A DNA stretch of 20,741 nt, taken from assembly GCA_964568395.1 (NCBI GenBank), contig CAZMPN010000025.1:1-20741 (forward strand), read 5' to 3'. Shown one piece after another: positions 14,410-20,741 of the stretch (positions within the stretch are counted from its first letter, which is position 1; every line of letters begins with the position of its first letter). This DNA comes from UBA6016 sp964568395. GTDB lineage: Bacteria > Campylobacterota > Campylobacteria > Campylobacterales > UBA6016. A program made the position numbers and the translations under genes. Below the pieces are notes generated by a model, which worked only from the letters and a program-made list of their open reading frames with translations, ran no database searches and was not told the origin of the DNA.

Positions 14410-14670
14410 TTACTCTCTTGGTTTTTTAGGAAGAGCGAAGTCTATTTTCAGTCTTCTTCCCATAAACTCTTGACCGTCTAGCTCGTCTTTAGATTTTTTA
14501 GCAGCCGCAGATTCTGCGAACTCTACAAAACCGAAACCTTTTTTGATTCCGTCTTTTTCGATAAGCCTAACTTTTGCTACCTCGCCAAACTCTCCAAATA
14601 GTGACTCTAGGTCTTCTTTAGAAGCTTTGTAATTCAGATTGCCAACATATAGGGTATTAAGTTCACCCAT
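14410..14670 (-). CDS. RRM-type RNA-binding protein
   Basis: An 86-residue single RNA recognition motif protein, with RNP2 LYVGNL (7-12) and RNP1 KGFGFVEF (44-51) including the two aromatic stacking positions. It ends in a short basic tail (PKKPRE) instead of a Gly-rich tail. It resembles the small RRM proteins of cyanobacteria and Campylobacterota, some of which are cold- or stress-regulated and bind mRNA. I set the start at ATG 14668-14670 because AAGGA lies seven bases before it. A frame extended 16 codons further upstream lacks a ribosome site and adds a non-RRM segment. It ends at the shared hairpin terminator. Confidence 0.93.
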   Translation of the reverse strand: MGELNTLYVGNLNYKASKEDLESLFGEFGEVAKVRLIEKDGIKKGFGFVEFAESAAAKKSKDELDGQEFMGRRLKIDFALPKKPRE

Positions 14671-14888
14671 TGAGATTTCCTTGTGATTTTGAAGTTTCCT
14701 TCGAGACACTATGGGCAAAACGGAGATTTTGAACGCATAGGTAACGAAGCAGCTAACATTCTATTATATTTAATATAAAAAAGAAGCTTAAATTTTAGGC
14801 TTTAAATAAAAAAAGATAACAATATGTTTACAATTTTTTGCTACACCTCGTAAACAAAGGGGTTTAATACGATACAAGAAAGGCTATT
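14671..14888. promoter_or_regulatory. Divergent intergenic region with a leader of the RRM gene and upstream region of the AI-2 kinase
   Basis: This 218-base gap is the longest non-coding stretch. On the minus strand TATAAT (14763-14768) is a perfect -10 for the RRM gene and leaves a leader of about 85 bases before its ATG, long enough for post-transcriptional control. On the plus strand TACAAT at 14829-14834 is a weaker candidate -10 for the kinase. The stretch 14760-14840 is very AT-rich. No strong hairpin, operator or small ORF stands out. Confidence 0.5.
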
Positions 14889-16448
14889 ATGGGTTATCTT
14901 CTGACAATTGACGCCGGTACAGGAAGCGGCAGAGCCGTAATATTTGACGAAAAAGGCAACCAACTAGGGCTTGGCCAAGAGGAGTGGTCCCATCTTGGAG
15001 AGGATGGAGTGGCGGGAGCGATGAATTTCGACTGTGAGAACGGATGGTCGCTTATATGCAGATGCGTTAAAAAGGCGCTTAGTGAAGCCAAAATAGACGC
15101 CGGCGACATATCTGCGGTCACATCCACCAGCATGAGGGAGGGTATAGTCCTTTACGACATAGACGGCAAAGAGATATGGGCCGTAGCGAACGTAGACTCT
15201 AGAGCCGGAGCCGAAGTGGCCTTTTTGAAAAAAGAGTTTCCCGGGGTCGAAGAGGAGTTTTATAAAAAGAGCGGCCAGACCTTTGCGCTAGGGGCTCTGC
15301 CTAGACTCTTATGGCTCAAAAACAACCGTCCCTCTTTATATGAAAAGGCAGCGCACCTGACGATGATAGATTCCTGGATTTTGCAGAAACTAAGCGGCGT
15401 ATTCGCTTGCGACCCATCAAATGCAGGTACGACCGGAATATTTGACCTCTCCAGACGAACGTGGGCGAAAGAGATGGCCGCGAGAGTCGGTATAAAAGAC
15501 GATATATTCCCGGCGATTTTCGAACCGGGCAAAATAATAGGCGAACTGACGAAAAAAGCCGCCGACGAGTGTGGGCTAAAAGCCGGAACCCCAGTCGTAA
15601 TGGGCGGCGGAGACGTGCAGATGGGAAGCGCCGGACTGGGCGTCGTAAGCAAAAACGAGTGTGCGGTACTTGGCGGAACATTCTGGCAGCAGGTCGTAAA
15701 TATAGAAGACGGCACCGTGGATCCCGCAATGAATCTGCGTATAAACCCGCACGTGATTACAGGACTCTCGCAGGCCGAAGGAATTACATTCTTTGCCGGA
15801 ATGGTAATGAGATGGTTTAGGGATACGCTTGCGAAAAAGGAGAGGGACGAAGCAATAAGGGGCGGCGTCGATCCTTACGCATACCTAGAGAAGCTGGCCC
15901 TTGGCGTACCGGCCGGAAGCTACGGGATACTGCCTATCTTTTCCGATTCCATGAAATACGGCAGATGGATACATGCGGCCCCGTCGTTTCTAAACCTGCC
16001 GTTTGATACCGAAAGAATGGGTACGGCCGCGCTATTTAGAAGCTTGCAGGAAAATGCCGCGATAGTAAGCGCAATAAATCTAGAGGCTATAAAAAAATTC
16101 AGCAATGCCAGCCCTGAATATATAGTGTTTGCCGGCGGGGCGGCAAAAGGATTTTTGTGGCCGCAGATACTCTCCGACGTTACCGGCACGACGGTAAAAA
16201 CCCCTGCCATAAAAGAAGCGACGAGTCTTGGCGCGGCTTTTGCGGCCGGAGCGGGCGTAGGCATATACTCGTCCATCGAAGAAGCCGCAAAGTCCCTGGT
16301 CAAATGGGACAGGGAGTTTGCTCCAAACAGGGCGAACAGAGGGATTTACGACGAGTTAAAACAAAACTGGCAAAAAGCATACGAAAAGATGCTTCTGCTG
16401 CTGGATGAAGGCGCGACTACGCCGATGTGGAAAGCTCCTGGATTATGA
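14889..16448 (+). CDS. lsrK: LsrK-like autoinducer-2 kinase (FGGY family)
   Basis: A 519-residue FGGY sugar kinase that matches what I know of LsrK along its whole length (E. coli 530 residues). LsrK phosphorylates the linear form of AI-2 (DPD) in the cytoplasm. The N-terminal ATP site has DAGTGSGRAVIFD (8-20). SMREGIVLYD (81-90), IWAVANVDSRA (97-106), DPSNAGTTG (175-183), GGGDVQMG with the likely catalytic Asp242, LGGTFWQQVVN, the ATP-binding FAGGAAKG and the C-terminal WKAPGL are LsrK-type rather than glycerol or xylulose kinase-type motifs. No lsrABCD transporter or lsrR gene is near, so a different C5 substrate remains possible. An AAGAAAGG site precedes the ATG. The cupin gene follows 44 bases later. 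Confidence 0.85.
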   Translation: MGYLLTIDAGTGSGRAVIFDEKGNQLGLGQEEWSHLGEDGVAGAMNFDCENGWSLICRCVKKALSEAKIDAGDISAVTSTSMREGIVLYDIDGKEIWAVANVDSRAGAEVAFLKKEFPGVEEEFYKKSGQTFALGALPRLLWLKNNRPSLYEKAAHLTMIDSWILQKLSGVFACDPSNAGTTGIFDLSRRTWAKEMAARVGIKDDIFPAIFEPGKIIGELTKKAADECGLKAGTPVVMGGGDVQMGSAGLGVVSKNECAVLGGTFWQQVVNIEDGTVDPAMNLRINPHVITGLSQAEGITFFAGMVMRWFRDTLAKKERDEAIRGGVDPYAYLEKLALGVPAGSYGILPIFSDSMKYGRWIHAAPSFLNLPFDTERMGTAALFRSLQENAAIVSAINLEAIKKFSNASPEYIVFAGGAAKGFLWPQILSDVTGTTVKTPAIKEATSLGAAFAAGAGVGIYSSIEEAAKSLVKWDREFAPNRANRGIYDELKQNWQKAYEKMLLLLDEGATTPMWKAPGL

Positions 16449-16455
16449 GATAATC

Positions 16456-16464
16456 TGCTAAAAT
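16456..16464 (+). promoter_or_regulatory. Candidate extended -10 promoter of the cupin gene
   Basis: TGCTAAAAT lies 28 bases before the cupin ATG, directly after the kinase stop codon. It is the same TG-n-TANNAT form seen before the PAS-LytTR gene. The cupin could have its own promoter as well as read-through from the kinase. The call is based on pattern only. Confidence 0.35.
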
Positions 16465-16492
16465 AACAAAAAAGAGAACGGGAAAACTTATA

Positions 16493-16867
16493 ATGCTTTT
16501 TACAAACGAGAACGAACACGAATACAGATTCGGCGACCACGGTCCGAAATATCTGGCGAAGGGTCCAAATATAGACTTCGGCGTAGTCGTAATAACTCCC
16601 GGCGAAGAACATCCGTGCCACGCGCATATAAAACAAGAGGAGTCTTTTTTCGCGCTGGAAGGCGAATGCGAAGTGTGGGTGGACGGCAAGCTGATAGTGC
16701 TAAAAGCCGGGGATTACCTGCAATGCGGGCCTGGAGAGTCGCACTATTTTAGAAACGTGACCGACAAAAACTTCAAATCCGTATTCGTAAAATCCCCCCA
16801 TTTTAGCGAAAAAGACAGCGTATATATCGACTGGAAGCCTGGACAAGAGTTTAAAAAAGAGTTTTAA
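16493..16867 (+). CDS. Single-domain cupin protein
   Basis: A 124-residue small beta-barrel protein. Cupin motif 1 is HPCHAHIKQEESFFALEG with likely metal ligands His43, His45 and Glu49 or Glu50. Motif 2 is GDYLQCGPGESHYFRN (73-88) with His84. With three His and one Glu it should bind a divalent metal. Cupins of this size include sugar isomerases, small oxygenases and simple binding proteins. The gene is 44 bases after the LsrK-like kinase and co-oriented, so a step that follows sugar phosphorylation (isomerisation or epimerisation, replacing LsrG) is an attractive but unproven idea. Its ribosome site is weak. Its end is four bases from the convergent ATPase gene. Confidence 0.86.
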   Translation: MLFTNENEHEYRFGDHGPKYLAKGPNIDFGVVVITPGEEHPCHAHIKQEESFFALEGECEVWVDGKLIVLKAGDYLQCGPGESHYFRNVTDKNFKSVFVKSPHFSEKDSVYIDWKPGQEFKKEF

Positions 16868-16871
16868 AAAA

Positions 16872-19461
16872 CTATGGGCGGCGCTTTTTATATACCAGCG
16901 CCTTTCTAGCCTCTTCCGCAAAAAATACGATCGGCGTCACCGCGAATACCGCCGCCCAATAGATCGGCTCGAAAGCCGCCGTACCGAAAACATCCGAGAG
17001 AACCGGTATCCATATGATGGCCGCCAGGATAAGAAGCTCTATGCCGACGCTATACCAATAATAACGGTTACTAAATACACCTATAACAAAGATGGAGTCT
17101 CTCTCGCTTCTACATGAAAGGCCGTGGCCTATCTGGGCAAAAACTATCGCCGCAAAAGTCAGCGTCGTGGCCTCCAGATACAAAGGATCGCCCCACTCCG
17201 GCATCCCCCCTCTCCAGCCGTGCAGATACAGATATGAGAAAAACAGCCCGATCGCAAACAGGCCCGTAAGCGCCCCTAGATATCCGAACGCCCTCAGATA
17301 TACGCCCAAAGTCAAAATAGGCTCCTTGAGGCTATGTGGTTTTTTACCCATAAGCGTTGCGTGCGGCGGTTCCGCCCCCAGGGCAAGTCCCGGCATGATA
17401 TCTGTACCTAGATCTATCGCCAATACAAGCGGAACCGGGAGCGCGAGCGGCATACCAAACCAGAAGAATATGACGTACGGCAGCGCTTCCGGCATATTGC
17501 TAGCGAGCATATAGGTTATGAATCGGCGTATATTCTCATATACGGTGCGCCCCTCCTCTATGCCGCGTACGATGGTGGCGAAGTGGTCGTCTATAAGTAT
17601 GGCCGCGGCCGACTGTTTGGCGACGTCCGTACCGGAACCCATAGCTATGCCTACATCCGCTTTTTTGAGCGCAGGCGCGTCGTTGACGCCGTCTCCGGTA
17701 ACGGCGACTATCTCTCCCATCTCTTTTAGCGTCGATACGATAAGAAGTTTTTGCTCCGGCGTAACCCGCGCAAACACATGGTTTTTTCTAATTGCGTGCC
17801 TCAGGGCCGCTTTTGGCATAGACTCCAGCTTGTCGCCCGTCGTAACATCGGACGCCGACGATACGATACCGGCGTCAACGCCTATCGCTCCGGCCGTTAC
17901 CGGATGGTCTCCGGTAACCATCAAGAGCCTGATTCCGGCCTTTTTGCATTGGAGCACGGCCTCCTTGATATCTTCCCTTAACGGGTCTACGAGCGCGACA
18001 AAACCCAAAAACTCCATATCGCGCTCAGCCTCCGCTCTGCTTTTTGGCATATCGGCAAAACCAGACGAAGCAAACGCTATAACGCGATACCCTTTTGAGG
18101 CCATATCGTCGTGCTCTTTTAAAAGCTCCCTTCTTTTTTGCTCGTCCAAAATAGTCCCATAGGCATTTGAGCAAAGCCCAAGCACCACTTCAGGAGCGCC
18201 TTTGCAAAACATCACTATGTTTTTGCCGGATTCATGGAGGGTGCTCATTCTTTTTAGATGATAGTCGAACGGGTATTCGGCCTTTTGCGGCGACTCTGCC
18301 CGCAAAACAAGCGGATCGCAAAATCCAAGCGCAAACCTAAAAAGGGCCTGCTCGACTGGATCCCCGGTGTTTGCATCCGCGCGGTTGCACAATACTACGG
18401 CGTCAAGAAACATTCTTGATGGAACACCGCCGTTGCCGACATCGCTCCACCCCACAACCTCCATCTTGTTTTGCGTAAGAGTTCCTGTTTTATCGGTGGC
18501 TATGACCGTAACGGCGCCCAGGTTTTCTATGACGGATAGGCCGTTAACCAAAAAGCCTTTCGCCGCCATCCTCTGTGCGCCGAACGCAAGCGAGAGCGTA
18601 ACGGTCGGCAATAGCCCCTCCGGTATAAGCGCCACAAGCACGCCAAGAGAGAACAAAAAAGTCCTCCATATATCAAACCCTCCCGCCCCGGCGATTACGA
18701 TAAAGCTTGCGGCTATCAAAAAAGATATGACGGCTACGATTCTTGATATACGGCCGATTTCGGTCTGCAAATGTCCTATACCGGGCGATACGCTCTGCGT
18801 CAATGCCGCTATAGACCCGTATCTGCTATCCGCGCCGGTCGCAAATACGACGCCCGTCGCCTCGCCCTTGACTACAAACGTACCGGAATAAAGGGATGTT
18901 TTATGGTATCCGCTGCCGACTGCGTCGACGGAGACAGGGTCGCTCTCCCCCGTAAGGGAGCTTTCGTTCACCAAAAGCTCGCAAGCCTCGATCACATACA
19001 TATCGGCGGGGACTTTGTCGCCCTCTTTTAATAGCACTATATCGCCGCTAACAAGCTCTTCTGCGGATACCGCAAACTCTACCCCCCTCCCGTCTGACAA
19101 GAGCTTTTGACGGAAGTATGCGCCGCAACGCCTCAAGGCTTTTTTCGGTTCTAAACTCCTGATAAAATCCGAAAATACCGTTTAGGATTATGACTATAAG
19201 TATCGCCCACGCTATGGGCATCATGTTGGAGGCGGGGTCAAGAAGCGCGGCGGCGAAGCTGATGGCGGCGGCCGTCCACAGCAAAAGAGCGAAAAAATGG
19301 GTGAACTGGGCCGCAAACTTAACGCCAAAACCGCTTTTGGCATTCGCGGGAAGAGAGTTTGGTCCGTTTCTTACCAGTTTGGCGGCTGCTTCGTCATGGC
19401 TAAGTCCGCTTTTTTGGGAGCCGAAAGCGGCGAAAATCTCTTCTACGGTGGCGCCCTTCAT
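16872..19461 (-). pseudogene. P2-type cation-transporting ATPase, split by a one-base frameshift in a G6 run
   Basis: The locus encodes an ion pump of about 862 residues if one base is removed. The N-terminal part (19461 down to about 19085) has the cation ATPase N-domain and TM1-2 (FYQEFRTEKSLEALRRILPSKALVRREG). The rest (about 19090 to 16872) continues with VEFAVSAEELVSGDIVLLKEGD and holds TGES (actuator), DKTGTLT (phosphorylated Asp near merged residue 323), KGAPE and GDGVNDAPAL. TM4 IPEGLLPTVT and TM6 IDLGTDIMP resemble Na,K-ATPase-like (P2C) pumps, but the ion is not certain. The frame breaks in a run of six G (C at 19082-19087), and five G would restore it. This may be a sequencing error, a real mutation or slippage, because the rest is intact and well conserved. 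The start ATG has a GGAG site. It follows the aldolase by 11 bases. Confidence 0.85.
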
Positions 19462-19472
19462 GGCAAACTCCG

Positions 19473-20606
19473 CTATTTTTTTAGTTTAGCCTGTTCAAGT
19501 TCCCAGTATTCTATCGCAAATATATCTTTTTCGCATAGGCTTTTCCAGCCTCCAATCATCTCGGCCCTTAGCATCGCGGCAACGGTATGGGATACGATGT
19601 CTTTTAGGGCTTTGGCCTCTTTTTCGTCTTTTGCCGCTACGAATACGCCGCAATTTTTTACGACGCCCCACCTAGGGGCTTTATCCAGGATTATCTTCGT
19701 GCCGTCGTTGTTTCTCTCGAAATATTCGGCATAGGATACCGCATAGTCGTTCACGGCTTTCGCCTCATATCCAGGCTCCACTATCACGGCTCTAGGTTTC
19801 GTACGTATGACGTGCTCCGGCGTGAGCGGCCCGCCATATATCACGTCTTCGAGATTTGAGAGTTTCGCAAGCGTATTTGCGGACGCCGTATCTATGCCGT
19901 ATATCTTCGTATCGCAGCCGCGAAGCTCGGAAATCGCATTTTCCAACGCCTCTTTTTGTCCTTCGCTTATCATACTATCTTGTTGCGACTCGTCCACTCT
20001 GGCGTTTTGCTCTAGATAGTCGGATGCTTTTTTGACAAGGGAGAGCATCTTCCGGTAGCTTCTCTCGCCGTCCTCGTCAAAACTGAATATGCCGTGGTTT
20101 AGAAGCACTATGCCTTCTATATCGCCCCACTCTCGCCCCTTGACGGCGCCCATGATAGCTTTTGAGAGTATGAAGCCCGGCATTACGTAGTCTACCACTA
20201 CGACCTTCTCCCCGTAAATTTTTTCTATCAGCTCCCTGCCGCTTGGCGTATTGGACACCGTAACCACCGCATCGGCATGAGTATGGTCGACAAATCTATA
20301 AGGGATGATGGCGTGCACCACCGCCTCAATAGACGGCGCCGGAGCATTTTTGTCTATCGTCCCATCTTTTTGAAGTCTTACAAGCTCGGAGTCGCTAATC
20401 ATCTCTTTTGCGGCTATATCCAGCAAGGCGTCCATCCGCACCGGAGCAAAACCAGCCTCCTCTATAGCGCCGAGATCCCAGCCGCTGCCTTTCACCCAGA
20501 GTATCCCGTCTATTTTTACCGACGTGTTGCCGCCGCCATGCAGCACAAGGTTCTCGTCTTGACCCAAGAGCCTAGATGTCCTAACCCTCTCTTTTAAAAG
20601 CTCCAT
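19473..20606 (-). CDS. Class II aldolase/adducin family protein (RhaD-like), stand-alone
   Basis: A 377-residue metal-dependent aldolase-type protein. GGGNTSVK (24-31) and LWVKGSGWDLG bind the phosphate and phosphonate end. The likely zinc ligands are His108 and His110 (DHTHAD) and His171 (LNHGIFSF). It matches the aldolase half of bifunctional rhamnulose-phosphate aldolase/alcohol dehydrogenases but has no dehydrogenase half. It is longer than single-domain fuculose-phosphate aldolases (~215). Such enzymes cleave ketose 1-phosphates to DHAP and an aldehyde. I choose ATG 20604-20606 because GAGAGG lies five bases upstream. A TTG five codons earlier has no ribosome site. It may act on phosphorylated AI-2 or 5-deoxypentose products with the nearby kinase, but this is inference. 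It is the first gene of an operon with the ATPase. Confidence 0.88.
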   Translation of the reverse strand: MELLKERVRTSRLLGQDENLVLHGGGNTSVKIDGILWVKGSGWDLGAIEEAGFAPVRMDALLDIAAKEMISDSELVRLQKDGTIDKNAPAPSIEAVVHAIIPYRFVDHTHADAVVTVSNTPSGRELIEKIYGEKVVVVDYVMPGFILSKAIMGAVKGREWGDIEGIVLLNHGIFSFDEDGERSYRKMLSLVKKASDYLEQNARVDESQQDSMISEGQKEALENAISELRGCDTKIYGIDTASANTLAKLSNLEDVIYGGPLTPEHVIRTKPRAVIVEPGYEAKAVNDYAVSYAEYFERNNDGTKIILDKAPRWGVVKNCGVFVAAKDEKEAKALKDIVSHTVAAMLRAEMIGGWKSLCEKDIFAIEYWELEQAKLKK

Positions 20607-20633
20607 CAATGCCTCTCTCAAATTTTTTGCGTT

Positions 20634-20639
20634 AGTATA
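20634..20639 (-). promoter_or_regulatory. Candidate -10 box of the aldolase-ATPase operon
   Basis: The minus strand reads CGGCTATACTAAC, with TATACT as a one-mismatch -10. It lies about 28 bases before the preferred aldolase start at 20606. The gap 20607-20671 is shared with the divergent gene beginning at 20672. No -35 is clear. Confidence 0.4.
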
Positions 20640-20671
20640 GCCGAAATGATTTTGCGTTCTGGAGGCTTGTA

Positions 20672-20741
20672 ATGAGTGAAGGTTTTATGTTTATGATAGG
20701 TTCTTCGATGCTGTTTTTGGCTGCGGGGCTTGCGCTCTTTG
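20672..20741 (+). CDS. Start of an unidentified membrane protein gene (cut by window end)
   Basis: An open frame begins at ATG 20672 after a strong GGAGG ribosome site at 20661-20665 and runs to the window end. The 23 visible residues start MSEGFMFMIGSS and continue as a hydrophobic segment (MLFLAAGLALF), consistent with a signal anchor or first membrane helix. The family cannot be named from this fragment. It is divergent from the aldolase gene. Confidence 0.7.
   Translation, partial: MSEGFMFMIGSSMLFLAAGLALF

Noticed and set aside
14671..14718. 16-codon N-terminal extension of the RRM protein
   Set aside because: It is not part of the RRM fold and has no ribosome site. The internal ATG has AAGGA at correct spacing.
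15461..15820. Open frame overlapping the kinase gene in another frame, Arg-rich
   Set aside because: Composition is a shadow of the kinase codons, with no family resemblance and no ribosome site.
19082..19087. G6 run as a confirmed phase-variable tract
   Set aside because: Six G is shorter than known Campylobacter or Helicobacter switch tracts. A sequencing error or a fixed mutation is at least as likely, so only the frameshift is claimed.
20607..20621. TTG start of the aldolase five codons upstream
   Set aside because: No ribosome site precedes it, whereas GAGAGG sits five bases before the ATG at 20604-20606.

Overview
The window looks like a chromosomal segment from a nitrogen-fixing Campylobacterota (Epsilonproteobacteria), probably a free-living or vent-type member. 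The glutamine synthetase has Phe where the adenylylated Tyr of the enteric enzyme sits, as in Helicobacter. Genes are packed, with frequent end overlaps, non-ATG starts and extended -10 type promoters, and the gene families (nifB, nifV, clpX, a small flagellar rod/hook-like protein, an RRM protein, an Uup-type ABC-F) fit that group. No taxonomic marker such as rRNA lies in the window, so this is an inference.

Layout. 1-767: the 3' part of glnA and a strong terminator. 816-1610: a PAS-LytTR regulator. 1594-4715 (minus): an operon of an Uup-like ABC-F ATPase followed by a two-subunit YjjP/YjjB (ThrE-type) exporter. 4763-8707 (minus): a nif operon read in the order nifB, nifV, two-domain GNAT, DUF683/Rop-like small protein, and a small Cys protein that I read as a BFD-like [2Fe-2S] candidate. 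8769-9482 (minus): a secreted polysaccharide deacetylase-like protein. 9596-11447 (plus): a second nif-type operon of an 8-Cys ferredoxin, a NifX-family protein with a His/Cys-rich insert, and a ClpX paralogue. 11444-13935 (minus): cutA and a membrane GGDEF(degenerate)-EAL protein. 14075-14670: a 101-residue flagellar rod/hook-like mini-protein (plus) and an RRM protein (minus) that share a hairpin terminator. 14889-16867 (plus): an LsrK-like autoinducer-2 kinase and a cupin. 16872-20606 (minus): a class II aldolase followed by a P2-type cation ATPase broken by a one-base frameshift in a G6 run. 20672-end: the start of a membrane protein gene.

How the parts work together. Both nif operons carry the same -24/-12-like element (GGAAC-N5-ATGCA, with GG and GC 10 bases apart) 20-40 bases before the first start codon, so they probably share RpoN-dependent control. 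NifB makes the FeMo-co precursor, NifV makes homocitrate, the ferredoxin can supply electrons, and the NifX-like protein can carry the cluster. A nif-dedicated ClpX has a precedent in Azotobacter ClpX2, which affects NifB and NifEN levels. The structural genes (nifHDK, nifEN) are not in this window. At the right end, an AI-2-type kinase, a cupin and a stand-alone class II aldolase may form a route that consumes a phosphorylated C5 sugar or AI-2-like compound. None of the usual Lsr transporter genes are visible here.

No gene-free stretch longer than 300 bases is present. The longest is 14671-14888, an AT-rich divergent promoter region. I saw no tRNA, rRNA, CRISPR array or insertion sequence.
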